Assembly: GCA_013397935.1 (NCBI GenBank)
Contig: VZRN01000753.1
Coordinates: forward strand, 3,169,154-3,233,153
DNA length: 64,000 nucleotides
Reading direction: 5' to 3'
Source of the DNA: Dasyornis broadbenti
Taxonomy: Eukaryota > Chordata > Aves > Passeriformes > Dasyornithidae
Numbering within the stretch: the stretch's first letter is position 1; each line of letters opens with the position of its first letter. Positions 23,701 to 35,000 of the stretch are shown one piece after another. Made by a program: the position numbers and the translations under genes. The notes below the pieces were generated by a model that saw only the letters and a list, made by a program, of their open reading frames with translations, did no database searches and was not told the DNA's origin.

Positions 23701-25495
23701 TGTTATGGCCATGCCTTTCATGGAGAAAACTGTGACTTCTAGCAGTTTTGTAGATTTTGTAACCCCAGCCAGCCTGCTACTGATTCCTTCATGAATTTTT
23801 ACAGCTTTGGCTCCATTCGTGAGCGGTAGAGTAGAGATCACAGTTTTTAATGGGTTTAAGTTATTAGTTACGTATTACCAAAGGGTGTAACATTCTTTAT
23901 GTTGTAAAATAAAGTCCGTTTGTCTTCTCTCCATTTCCCACAGCACACGGTGTTAAATACAGTGCACTATTGTTGGGTTTCTCTCTGAAGCTGGCTGTGG
24001 GCAGTTTTGGGTCGTGCCAGTGCATCAGCCACGGTGGCAATGACTGCTGTGGGTGCCGGAGGACACTCACCCCATGTGGGAATCCCCTTCCCATGGAAAA
24101 GGGGGCAACATAGGTGGGAAAGTGCATGGCATGACTCAGTCAGGAAGGCTGGAGGGATTTGCAGAGGGTTTTGGAGCCGAGGGCTCAGCAATGGTATGTG
24201 CCGCTGGAGGGTTTATAAGGTTTCCTTTCTGTTCCCTAATGGGAAACTTTGGCAGGGGGGAACATTGGGATCGCAACCCATACTGATGTGCATCTCCACT
24301 GACCAAAACTTCCCTCATCCACATGCTTCCCAAGTGGGAAAATTTGCACTGTCTGGCTGCAAACTTGGCCGCGGCCTTTGTGCGGATGTCGGGGAGGGCA
24401 GAATTCACTGGCTTAGTACAAATACCATTTGTAGGCTTGGTTCAGATGAGTGCAGTGTTTGAGAAACAACCCATTTTGCTTATATAAGGAGTAGCGGCAT
24501 AGCCACAATCTGCAGAACATATCTGGTTCTCTCAAACAATTATTGGTGGGTAGCCAATATTTGTTACTTTTCTCCAGAACAATGCATAAACTGCGGCACA
24601 GAAACAACTGGCCACACTTGTGTTAGACCAGAAACCTTGTACTCTAAATTACTTAAACCAATTTATCTTCTATTTAAAAATAAAGACAAGTAAGAAAGAG
24701 CCATTTAAATTATGTTCGAAATCACCTAGAGTACTTTCTAGTATTGATATCTATTGGAGCTGGGAGAGAAATCCAACCCTCTTTCATAAATGTAGGTTTC
24801 TTTTATAACTGATACAGCTTTAGGATTTTTGTTTTGTGGCAGTTTTCCTGACCTAAAATGTCCTCTTCTGTCTTATCATATTTTATCAGCAAAGCAGAAG
24901 TGCCAAAACCTTATTTTTTCACACAGTAATGTTAAAGGAAAGACTCCTTCAGCGCTCCTACAATTTCTCCCCAGCCATCATAAACACAAAATCAGGCCTT
25001 GAAGAAAAAGCAAAGCTCTGTAGGGAAGGGACAATTTTATGGTTATTGTCTGTCTGTAAAGCATGGGATCTTTAGGGACTGATTTTTACATGTCATCTGT
25101 CATTTGGAGACTGAAAAGAAACAAAAGAAACCAGGGAAACTTTCTCCCAAATCATTCCAGGCTGATCCTGGAAACATTTATTACAGGGCTTTGGTGGGAT
25201 TATTCCCCTCAGCAGTCCGACATCAGTCCCACCGACACTTCGGTGTGCAGAGAGCACTGCACAGCTCTGCATTCGCATGGACTGTGTGAAATCTGGGGGG
25301 AAGCTCTCACCTACCCGGGGCTTCCATGTGTGCTAAAGCATGTCCAGGCTCCAGGCACCGTATGTTTCCAGAGCTGCCCCTTGCACTTGGAATGAATCCA
25401 CCTAAATATTTACATGTATTTTGCTCCTATAGTAACAAGAATATTGCAGTGGTATGTCTGACATAAACGTGCTGCTATAGTCCACGTTGATTTAA
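20753..25495. other. Unique non-coding sequence
   Basis: A pyrimidine-rich tract at about 21005-21082 ends in 'ccccaccacttcag' and would make an acceptor, with a possible donor (CCAA/GTGAGG) after 21198. The interval lies in a 117-codon frame without a recognisable domain. A CAG/GTAAGA donor motif occurs at 20941. A perfect 9-bp hairpin lies at 23560-23583. The 21500-21660 stretch has weak MIR-like wording ('aaggcagagccctggaatga'), too diverged to call. The rest shows nothing identifiable. Confidence 0.4.
23560..23583. repeat. Perfect 9-bp inverted repeat (hairpin)
   Basis: The arms GGGACCACA (23560-23568) and TGTGGTCCC (23575-23583) are exact reverse complements around the 6-base loop CATCCA, in C-rich sequence. 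Both arms contain ACCACA/TGTGGT, the core recognised by RUNX factors, so paired RUNX sites are one possible reading. Confidence 0.55.
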
Positions 25496-25501
25496 ATGGC
25501 A

Positions 25502-25905
25502 CGGGAGGCATGTGTGCAGTTCCTTCTCCACCAGGAAGGACGGGCTTGCAGGAAGCATCCCGTCGGCTTCCGACACTTGGGGAAAAAACATGGCGAGGGC
25601 AAAAACAAAAGCGAGAAGGGAAAAAATAATTTTAAAAGGAGGTTCTCGAAGCTGCCCCGGTGGAAGACCAGCCCCAAGCCTGCAGCTCCTGGGGCCGCTG
25701 CCGGCAGGCGGCAGAGCGGGCGGGATGCACCGGGAGCCGGCGGGGAACGGGAGCGCCCCGGGAAAGGTGCGGGGCGGCGAGTCCGGAGAGGTGGATCGCG
25801 CTCCGCTCCGCCACCAGAGCAAGGACCAGTGCAGGGGGGAAATTTCAAAAAAATTAACATTGATCCCGTTGGTTCCTTTAAGTGGAATTTTCAGGAAAGC
25901 CGGGC
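25502..25905. promoter_or_regulatory. Short dense CpG island with GC boxes
   Basis: I count about 28 CpG dinucleotides between 25502 and 25812, about 20 of them within 25646-25812, in a window where CpG is otherwise rare. GC-box sequences GGGCGGG (25718-25724) and GGGGCGG (25771-25777) are Sp1-type sites. No TATA box is evident. In birds such islands usually mark promoters and first exons; which strand is transcribed cannot be decided. A donor-like AAG/GTGCGG follows 25766. Open frames run through it on both strands, as expected of GC-rich DNA: one starts at an ATG at 25496 (156 codons, very basic) and another has an internal ATG at 25590 with A at -3 and G at +4. I would not call either a protein. 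An orphan or enhancer-linked island is the alternative. Confidence 0.55.
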
Positions 25906-26020
25906 TTTGCCTGAGGAGATTAGGAATTCCCTTATTCCCTCCGAATCCTGCACTGATTTAAGTTAATTTGGAGTTTTACCCTGCATGATTAGCTGCACTT
26001 TTCATTATGGATTTGAAGGG

Positions 26021-26037
26021 AAAAAAAAAAAAAAAAA
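26021..26037 (+). repeat. Poly-A homopolymer (17 A)
   Basis: A pure run of 17 A after 'ggatttgaaggg'. No retroposon body is recognisable upstream; the CpG island ends about 120 bases earlier. Confidence 0.85.
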
Positions 26038-26358
26038 GCTTATTATCCTCAATATTTCCAAGTTTACTCGGGTAAATCCTGTATCTCTGCTAAGGGGAGT
26101 TTTGCCTGGATACAGTGGTAAAATCTGAGCTTTTCTTAAACTGTGTCACGAAGCACAGTGGGCAGAGGGGGGAGGTATTTGAAGAAATACCTCATTTCCC
26201 TGTGCAGAGTCTGAGGGCTAAGCTGGATGTCTGTTATAAAGTTGAGCAAACTCCACAGAAACATTCCCATTTACAAGGTAATTTGTAAACTTATCTCTGC
26301 TGCGCTCAGTCCCCTTACTGACTGGCACAGTCATGGAATTGGATGCAAACACTGGGGG

Positions 26359-26391
26359 NNNNNNNNNNNNNNNNNNNNNNNNNNNNNNNNN
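26359..26391. other. Assembly gap (33 N) inside a G run
   Basis: Thirty-three N bases lie between 'actggggg' and 'gggggaagg'. Five G on each side suggest that the missing bases are a G homopolymer or G-rich simple repeat that sequencing could not read. The frames drawn across it (26227-26526 plus, 26218-26403 minus) are artefacts. Confidence 0.98.
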
Positions 26392-27129
26392 GGGGGAAGG
26401 CAAAGAAAATTTCTGAAATCATATTTTCACAAAGAAACCAGCTTGAATTTCCAAGCTGAATGCTTGAATGCTAAGTCCTGCAGAGAGAGACTGACATTAA
26501 AAAAAAAAGGTAATATAACAAATTGATTCACGAGGATCATATTTTATGCTTACCAAAGACAAAGCTTCAGAAAGAACTGATACTGTATCATTCACTGAGT
26601 TCCGATCCTGCAGTCCTAGTACAAGATCTGTCCTGCAGTAGCAGTACAGAATCGAGTCCATCATTCTCTGCGTACTAAAACCCTTCACTTTTATATAGGT
26701 GATTATAGATCTTGTTCCTACATAAAATTTCATGCTTTTATAAAAGTAAATTCCAAAGCAAATGTAACTCTTCAGAGCCATCATTACCCAGGGTTTTATT
26801 GCCAGGCTTGTTAACTCTCTTGATAAACATCAGGTCCAGCCTCTCCGCTCCGTGACTCCTCTTCAGAGGCTGGTCAGATTTATTTCACAGATAATACTAA
26901 GAACACACTGCTCGCTAAGTTGCTCTCTCAGTGAAACTCTAGAAAAACAAGTCCTCTCTTTTGGTGGCCTTACCTGGCATTTTACAGGTGTAAAGGAGAG
27001 TACCGAGAGCCCCACAGTTGCTTAACAAGAGAGATTTTTGGCTTTGCCAGAAGATAATTGTTCCAGTAGTGAGCTGCCGTTAATCCCAGGCTGTGTTCTT
27101 GGTGCTGACCTGCAGCCCTGCTATTTACA
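26392..27129. other. Unique non-coding sequence
   Basis: AT-rich sequence without a recognised repeat. A strong minus-strand donor (CCAG/GTAAGG) reads at about 26973, next to the end of a 118-codon minus frame (26982-27338). The stop codon lies before the donor, so they do not fit together as a coding exon. Confidence 0.35.
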
Positions 27130-27185
27130 TCAGTGGGATTTTTAGGGCCAAATTTTGCAGTTAATTGCAGCAGTATAAATCTGGA
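27130..27185. repeat. Fragment of an ancient amniote repeat (unnamed)
   Basis: 'agggccaaattttgcagtta' followed by 'cagcagtataaatctgga' matches, from memory, a widespread sauropsid repeat that reads roughly 'ggccaaattctgc..ttacac..gtgtaaatctgga'. I cannot name the family with certainty. It is strongly diverged. Confidence 0.3.
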
Positions 27186-29394
27186 TTCCTGAATCTCCCT
27201 CCCCAGGCATGGAGCTCCTTTGGATTTGACAGCGAAACTCAGGGCTGAGCCTGCAGCCGCTGAAATCGGTGGCCTTGTCTTGCAAAGAAACACAGGAAAG
27301 ACCTGGGCTAGGCCCTCTCCCAAATTTCCTAATGGCAATAAATGTGAGCAATTAGGGGCTCTGCTTGCTCAGAGGGGCAAGGGCTGCCTTATCTCCGCCT
27401 GCCGCAAGCCCTGGGCCGCCGAGCCTGGGTGGTACGAGGAGGTGTCACTATTAGTGCGGCTCTAGAGGGGATTAATACTGCTGTGAGCTATAGTATGTCC
27501 TGTCAGGAATCTCTGCAGAAAGAGCAGGAGCTGGAAATGCAAGCTTTCAGCGTTAAGCCCTGAACTTGGGGCTATACAGCAAGATTAAAGCATCACTCTT
27601 TTAATGTTTTCCCATCAAGAAGTGAGAAATCTCCATGCATTTAAAGGCATTCCCTGTTTTTTAAATAACCAGTCGAGTCAAGAGATGGATTTGATGTCAG
27701 TGCTCACTGCATTCCCCTGTTACATTCCCTGAAGTGCTGCACCAGACTGGCAGCTGCTGAGTGAGAGGCTAAAAAACCTCAGCAAAAAGGGGTATGGGCT
27801 GGCATTACTGACCCAGGGACCACAGCCCGAGGTACAAGTTCCTTCCAAACCGGGAGACCAAGTCTTGCTGCAGATATTGCAGGCTGTGGCTTCTGCAGGG
27901 GGAACTGATTTACAGAAAGGCATTGCAGAAACACCAAACATCAAGGTCTCTGCTGGAGGAAAGTGTGGATTAAACTGCTCAGTCTCTGAGAAATGCAAAG
28001 AAAAACTGGTAGGCAGTGAAGTGATGAAAAAAACTCATTAGAAAGAGGGGGTTAATAGCTTTGTGGAATATTCTCGTTTGTTGGTAAATCTGCTTTAGTG
28101 TCCTCAGCTTTGCTGTCACCCACCACAAACAGGGTGGACATGGGAGTGTTTTGGTTGTAAGTGATTTATTCAACAAAATGCTAATTCTGTTCTGAAGCCT
28201 GTATTCACAATCACATATTTGTCCCTGACACAGAAAGCAGCACAAAGAATACAGGTTAGCTTTGTCTTTAGCAAATTTTTCACCTAAATCAGACACATTT
28301 ACCCTTACCTGCGCAGGATGAAATAAGAAAACACGGAGGGAGAGTTTCAGTCCTTGTACCTTGAAGCATGGTGTACTTCTCCCCAGCCTCACATTTGGGT
28401 GCACATCAACACAGCACAAAACTGTTCCAGTGATGTACTTTGGATCACCTCTGTATTTATTTAACGTCCAGAAAATGCAGCATTCAGAAAAATATAGCCA
28501 TGATCCTAGAGAGCTCAGATCGGGTTCTTTATTTCTATAGATAGTGGCTATGCTCTGTAATGTGTTCAGTGCTAAATCTGCCACCCACAGAATTATAGAG
28601 AGTGCAATTACCAGCCATGCTGAAAGTGCGTGGTGACTCTGGCAGGATGAGATTTAATTTTTGTCTTTAAGCAGATGAAAGCAGTTTCAGTCAGGGTGAA
28701 GCATACAGGTTAAAGTCAGAACATTGTATTGTAATTCTCCACTCAAGAATTTGTGAGAACAAAAGACAGAAGTGAAGGCAATGATTTCCCCTTCTTAATG
28801 CTTGTGTAAACAGCCTCATGCTCTTTTATTTCCAATATACGCATGCAGAGTATATGCACTCTTTTATTTTGTACTTAAAAGTTAAAACGCCTCCAGGAGT
28901 CTGGTTTATAAGAGGGCAGAGAGGAATAATGAATCAAAAAATATAAAACAAAACTTTCTTTTACCAAAAAAAAAAAGAAGAAATACTATTTTTCTAAAGG
29001 GAAACTAGATTTGTTGGTGAACATTGCGTTTTAAGTGTGTGTGTTGAGCAATTAAGAGTGATGGAGACTGCAAGTAATAAAACCATGATCAAAATAATGG
29101 TCTGTTATTTTAACTCCCCCTGAGAAGTGGACACGATGACTTCAATGAAATTACTTGTGGAGGTAAAATATACAGATAAGGCTGATTATCAAAGCACACA
29201 GAATTTTCCATTTGAGTACCTGAGTATCATTTGAGAAACTGTGATATATTTAGTGGGTTTTAAGTCAAAACTCATGTGTTTTAAGTCAAAACATTTATAT
29301 ATATATATATGTATATAATTACGTGTAATTATGGTGTAAAAATAGTTCAGAAAAGCTGGAAAACTGATTGCCTTGAATTACGCCATCGTCTCTG
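27186..29394. other. Unique non-coding sequence
   Basis: Contains the longest open frame of the window (27979-28584 minus, 201 codons). That frame begins on GTG, has no ATG until near its end and no recognisable domain; a good minus-strand donor (GCAG/GTAAGG) at about 28308 falls inside it. An A/G-rich run lies at 28967-28983. Direct copies of 'gttttaagtcaaaac' lie at about 29257-29271 and 29279-29293, followed by a (TA)n stretch at 29296-29310. Confidence 0.4.
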
Positions 29395-29475
29395 TATCAG
29401 AAGGGGCTTGGTCTTGCTCCCTTCGAGGTTCGTGCCCCATTGACTTCAATGACAACAGAACCAGCCAAAAATACA
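29395..29475. repeat. Fragment of an ancient amniote repeat (unnamed)
   Basis: 'gcttggtcttgctccc' followed by 'cccattgacttcaatgacaa' closely follows the 'ctcccattgaagtcaatgg' style repeat common in turtle, crocodile and bird DNA. The family name is uncertain to me; age and degeneracy fit an old element. Confidence 0.35.
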
Positions 29476-30314
29476 CAAATATTTGCCTTGTGTTACAGGC
29501 TACGAAAGTCCTTGGGTAAGGTTACCTGTGTTATTCTGATGTTCTTGTATGCAAGAGGTGCTGTTTGCTCTGTAGGAAAATATAAGTCTGTAATTAAACC
29601 TAACCAACATACATTCTAACTGTAACCAATATTCTTTTCACCAAAAATATATTTAAAAATTCATAAATTAGTATCTAGTTGAGAGGTTTAATTAAACCAG
29701 CAATTAAAGATATCCACGCTCCCAAGCCCTTTTGTTTTACTACTATTTATTTTTCCCTAAGAGAAACCTTTATTTCCCAAAGGTTTATCTTGTGGAAAAT
29801 CACTGCCTTAAATTAATTTTCTTTTCATCAGGTGTAAGTTATACTGTTGTACAACGATGTCCTGTGTGTTATTTCAGAAATAAATAGCTGCTTCCTTGGG
29901 TTTGGGGTTTTTTTTAAGTACCAGTTTCAAGAGAGGAGGGAGATTTATTTAAAGAGAAATTTTCCTCCTCAGAGAAAACTGTTTGAAAAGCCACACACAC
30001 ACATTGAGTCTTTGTCTGTCACAGCATCTTGGAGCTGCTGGGGGAGTTTAACAATTTGAAAGCAGGAGGGTGTAAAACCTAAAGATGCTTTAAATGTGCT
30101 CCCTGGCCAGGTTTTTCAAAAGCTGGTTTGCAGCTAAACGAGAAATTGGGGGTAATTATTTATTTTTTAAAACATGTGGGACAAAAATACTGAGTTTTTC
30201 TCTCTATTTGTTTGCTTTTTTTTTTTTTTTTTAATTATAGCAGTAGTGGATTTTTCAGCCTGATTTTTGCCATAGGGAGCAACTGGTGACTCTGAGAAAC
30301 TCTGCAGTGGTTTG
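29476..30314. other. AT-rich non-coding sequence
   Basis: No gene recognised. A short (CA)n stretch lies at about 29990-30003 and a 17-base poly-T at 30216-30232. The short open frame at 29847-30059 has no recognisable motif. Confidence 0.4.
30216..30232 (+). repeat. Poly-T homopolymer (17 T)
   Basis: Seventeen T followed by 'aattatagcag'. No adjacent retroposon body is recognised. Confidence 0.85.
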
Positions 30315-30385
30315 AGCTCCTGATTCTTTGCAGGATCAGGGGCTTTAATGAGCTCTCAGTGGCCTGATCCTGTTAGCACTCTCTC
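30315..30385. repeat. Palindromic fragment of an ancient repeat
   Basis: CAGGATCAGG (30331-30340) and CCTGATCCTG (30363-30372) are exact reverse complements around a 22-base spacer. The wording 'gcaggatcaggggcttt' resembles the end of the same old amniote repeat suspected at 29395-29475. Confidence 0.35.
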
Positions 30386-31209
30386 GAGTAAGTAACTGAC
30401 TTTGGTGATATTGCTTATATGACTGAAAACACTAGTCAAATTAAAAATTAACTCCAGCCTTTTGGAATGATCCTGGGTCTGAACTTCGCACAATTTTCTT
30501 TTTAAAAGCAACCATAACAGGGAATTAGGGATTGCCTGGGGAGTGCAACCCTTTGAAAGTGAATAGAGGTGAAATCAGCACATCTGAGCACAAATTTTAT
30601 CAAGAACTGATTAAAGTTTAACTGGGAGTGGTGTCCTTCCTGGAAGTATTTAAGCTGTTCCATAGCAGCATAATAGGTTATATCCCTGCAATGCAATTTT
30701 TAAATAAAATGCAGGATTTTATAGAAAACTGACTTCAACTCTTTTAAAATCTATAGGGAAGCTTCCCTGGGCATTCTAAAGGACCTTCCAGAGGGAAGAT
30801 TTTGGTTACAGACAGGGTTTGTTTTTTGGATCTGGAAAACCCTTGGTCACCCATGAATTCCTTTCTGGAGTAATCCTACCAGATTGTTCTGTGAAGGGTC
30901 AGTCCTGCCTGTAGAGCCCTGAGTTGTGCCCAGAGTCAGCAGCTTGCACTCACAGTGCTCCTCATGCAGATCTGCAATTTATAAGATTGGGCTGTTTATT
31001 AATGCTTACTTTTAAAGCAGCCCCAGAAGGGTCGTACATAAAACTGAAGAAACCCATTTAAGGAACCAACTTGCTTCCTTTGGAAACAAATGAGAGCTGG
31101 AGCATGTGGAGTCAGGAAACCATAGCTGGCCGTCAAAATTGGGTGCACAAAAGACGTGCCAGTGTGGCATTTCCTACCTCATGAAGCCGCTTTTCCCCTC
31201 GATGCAGCT
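30386..31209. other. Unique non-coding sequence, nothing recognised
   Basis: Ordinary composition without clear repeats, long frames or RNA structure. Confidence 0.4.
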
Positions 31210-31790
31210 CTACAAATACAATAGTGCATTGATTGAATCTTAAATTCACCAGACTTCAATAAATTCTGAAAGTGTATGAAATTAAAATTGAAGCAAGGGA
31301 CATGCAGAGTGTTAGTCCTTCTCAAAATAATAATTTAATAACTCTCCAAAATGTATAGTGGTTTAGGAAAGGCAACCCAGATGGGAACATATAAAATAAA
31401 GCTATAAAATTTCCTTCAAATGTATTTTAATCATTGTTAAATATTTACATTTAATAAGCACTAGGTTTTATTGCAAGAGAGATGTAATTACACTTATCAT
31501 TCATGGAAAAATGCAGTTTTAATAGCCTGTACATTGATTTCCTAGGATGAAATAGTGTCCTAAAAATATGTCGCTTGCTCTCCCCTGGGAATATGTTCCA
31601 TATGTGAATGCAAAACAGATGAGATTTTGTCAGTGCACAAACTATGTCAATTTTAGTTCTGTCTCTGTTACATTTAACGTAAATCTTTGCCTCTGATTTT
31701 TGCTCATTAGAAGCACCTTACCAGAGCTTTACAACCCTTACTAACAAGGTTATTTATTTAGTAAACAATAACAGGAAGAGGAGCAACACC
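31210..31790. promoter_or_regulatory. AT-rich possible conserved non-coding element
   Basis: A repeat-free AT-rich block with no open frame and dense homeodomain-type cores, including the palindrome GTAATTAC (31484-31491), 'aataataatttaataact' and 'acatttaataagc'. It resembles developmental enhancer DNA, but conservation is unverified. Confidence 0.2.
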
Positions 31791-31950
31791 TTTGTATTTA
31801 GTCTGAGGAAGCTGTTGGTGGAGATTACAGCCTCACATAAATTTTATCAATAATGTGTGGCCACATTTGATGCACCAAAGACAAACAAATCTCAAAGGGA
31901 TGATACATCTCCAAAAATTATCCTTTATTTTTATATTATCATTATTTGTC

Positions 31951-32035
31951 TTTTTTTTCCCCTGTCCTTCCATTTGTCCCTTTTTTCCCCCACATCTTTC
32001 TTTTCTTCTTTTTTTCCTGATTTTTTTGTTTGTGG
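31951..32035 (+). repeat. Pyrimidine-rich low-complexity tract
   Basis: About 85 bases made almost wholly of T and C (T runs mixed with CCCC), ending before 'gtttgtgggggtcctgac'. The open frames through it (31855-32076, 31857-32213) encode Phe, Pro and Ser only because of the tract. Confidence 0.75.
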
Positions 32036-35000
32036 GGGTCCTGACTGTCAGGAAGTTTTACATCATCTCCCCTTAGTCAAAATAGCCAGAACAGCCTTAG
32101 CTGCAGCTGCAGAAAAGACTGGAAAACATCCATTACCTGTAATTCTTGATCAATTTTTTTATCTTGAAACCTGTAGTCATTTAAAAACCCACATAATAGA
32201 GGGACTACTATAAGAAATATCTGGATTTGAGGACCTGATGACACTGTGGGCATTATCAGTGCGGGGAACTGCTTGACCTGGCACCTTTTGAAATGCTGCC
32301 TGTGGCAGCACCTGGAAGCCTTCTTTCTTGAAAAGATGTTCAATGTTTGTACTCTGTAGGCAGCTGTGAAAGTCTCTATTAACATTATTTATTAGGACTG
32401 ATTTTTATTTTTTTTTAATGAATTATGGCTTTACAGGTGAACTGCAGAAATGAGGAGGAATAACCTAAACTATTTGGTGTACATTTTATTTTGTCGTGGC
32501 ACTTGCAAACTCCACGTTTTCCAGCAGAAAAGTACTGTTGTACAAATACTCCAGCAAGAAAGGCAGATAAATATGGAGGACAAAAATATATAGTATTAAA
32601 AATTAACCACATAAAATGGTCCCTTGGAGTACACACAGCAGTACAATGCCACTCAGTCAGTAAATTGACAGGTGAGGCATGGAGTGGACGGAGGTTAGCA
32701 ATGGTTTTATTCTCACCCTCTCCATGGGGGGACATGGTTTCAGTCCTCATAAGTCAAATTTTTCAGGCAGGGAACAACTTTCTTGAGAATTAAATTAATT
32801 GAAACAAGCATACCCAAAAAGGATCTATTTTTCTAGTGTAAATCTGTGCCTTCCCCACTACATGGTCCCGAGATCTTGTCTAAGCCAGAATCCTCATCCT
32901 TTGCTCTAACTCTGCAAGAATCAAGTTGAGGCACAGAAATTCAATGCATTTGAACATATTAGTTACATTAATATCAACAATACTCACAGTTCATTGCTAA
33001 GCTCACACCTGCCAAGAAACTATTTGCTGCTGCACAATTTCATGCTCTTGGAGGCTCCCATAGCCAGCATTTTTGGATGGCTACAGAGTATCTCTTTCCT
33101 AGAGCTGATCATAACTTCTGCCATAAGGTAATGACACACCTGAGCACAAAGTTAGACAGGTAAATACCGGAGCCTGGCATGCAGTGTTACTTCTGCTGGT
33201 TGTAAGGTACCATCATTTGGAAATATTAAACAAAACAGACTCATGCTCACTCCCAAACGAAGGTCAATTGTCCCTGCAGCCATCACCCACATGTGCAAGC
33301 TATTACAGCCTTGTTCTGTCCATATTCCAAGAGTGGCTGTTGCAGTGAATTGAGGAACTGCTGCCAGGAAATGTCCTTCTCTAAATGACATAATTAGAGT
33401 CTAGGGGAGCCCAGTGAAAGCAGATTAGGGGCATCACTGCTGTTCTTGATGCAAGCAAAAATTCAAAGCACATAAGCAAATACTTAGACTGTGAGGATGA
33501 TTTAATATTGATTAAACTCTGATATCTGAGACTCCATGGAAGGTAGGTACAGCACGCTGGAAAGAAAACAAAGCACCGAGTTCACATTTTGTATTAGCTG
33601 GAAAATGAAGTGTTTGCCTTGATCTCACTGACCAGAAATCAAAAAATCAAACCACTATCCAAATTAAAGCTATTGGCTTGACTAATTAAAATTACTGGAC
33701 TGTCTGATAAAATTAAAAGACGGATGGTTAAATAAACTCAAAACTGCACTTTCTGTTTGATTTAGGTGGTCTCAGTTTCTCTTGATGTTGCCCAGCACTT
33801 TTGGGTATAACTACAGAAAAGGTGAATCACAGATGTGCCAGCTGGACCTTGCCTACACCTCCAGCCCTGCTTGCAGGAGGGAGGTGCTTTTCTGCTCCTT
33901 TTCCTAGCCAGTCCTCAGTTCTGCATGTGATTTTGGTGATGGGAACACATGACAGATGGCCAAGGGGGGATTGTAGTCTTGGCAACACACCCTCCTCTTC
34001 CCTGTTAGCATGGAGGCATGTTGATTTTACTAATTTGTACTTTTGGACATTTATCATTAAGGTAAGAGACGTTCATCTTCTCCATGAAGTGATGGGTAAG
34101 CTTCAATTCACTGCTGAATTGAAACCAACAGATCTGCAGCCTTCAGGCATTTTATTAACTCTGCTTTCAGATCAGAATCATTGACTCCCATGGGAATGAC
34201 CAGGGATAACTTGTTTTAGGGTTTAGAGCCCCCGGCCCTACAACAACAGTAGAGCTCCTAAACTGTGCTTCTTGGCTTCTGTGCTGTTCCTCCTGCCCCA
34301 GACTGTTGTTCTATTTAAAGGCAGAAATGGAGCAGCCTCTCAGGAGCGCAGAGAAGCTCTGCTCCTTCCCGCAAGGTCCACAACCAGCTCCCACGGCTCT
34401 GGCCTCTCAGGCATGAAGACAAGTTCCTTCCCCTGAGGAAGGTGCTCAAATATTGACCAAAATCCCCCAATGACCAGCAGCATTTTTCCTTATCTACAAA
34501 CCATTGCTCTGCTTAAACAGACTGTCTCTGATAAACAATAACCACCTCCCACAGATCCAAGGGAAGAGCACCTTCTACAACCATGCAGTGCAGGTGCAGC
34601 AGAAGCTTTCATCCAGGCAGGCAGAGTTACAGCAAAGTGGCCAAAGTTCATTTCGCCATGAATCATTGCTTTTCTTTGCATCTTTATCACATTCCTGGAT
34701 GCAAGCCATGCTCCTGCAACTTCTTTACCCTTGATTTTACAAGTGGGGTGAAATGGAAAAGCAGCTGTAGTATCCTTGGCAGAAGCTGTTTTACAGTAGC
34801 TCTGAAATTAGAGTATCTCTGTGAGATGGTTGAACCCCTTTGCTGTTGCTCTGGCAGCAGCCAAATGAAATTATAGCAGGGTTTAGCTGATGTTTCCTCC
34901 TGAAATCGTCAGCCGAGTGAATGCGGGACTGGAGGAGCACTAATGGGGCTTCTTAGGAATCCTTTGACCAGCACAGGAAAGCAAACAGCAGATCTCACAT

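Noticed and set aside
25496..25966. 156-codon ATG frame across the CpG island
   Set aside because: Several overlapping frames on both strands are open because of GC richness; composition is basic low-complexity and no domain is visible. The island itself is kept as a feature.
26218..26526. Open frames spanning the N gap
   Set aside because: They exist only because the unknown bases are read as non-stop codons.
27979..28584. 201-codon minus-strand open frame, the longest in the window
   Set aside because: It starts on GTG, has no ATG until close to its end, shows no recognisable domain, and a frame of this length is roughly expected once by chance in 64 kb read in six frames.
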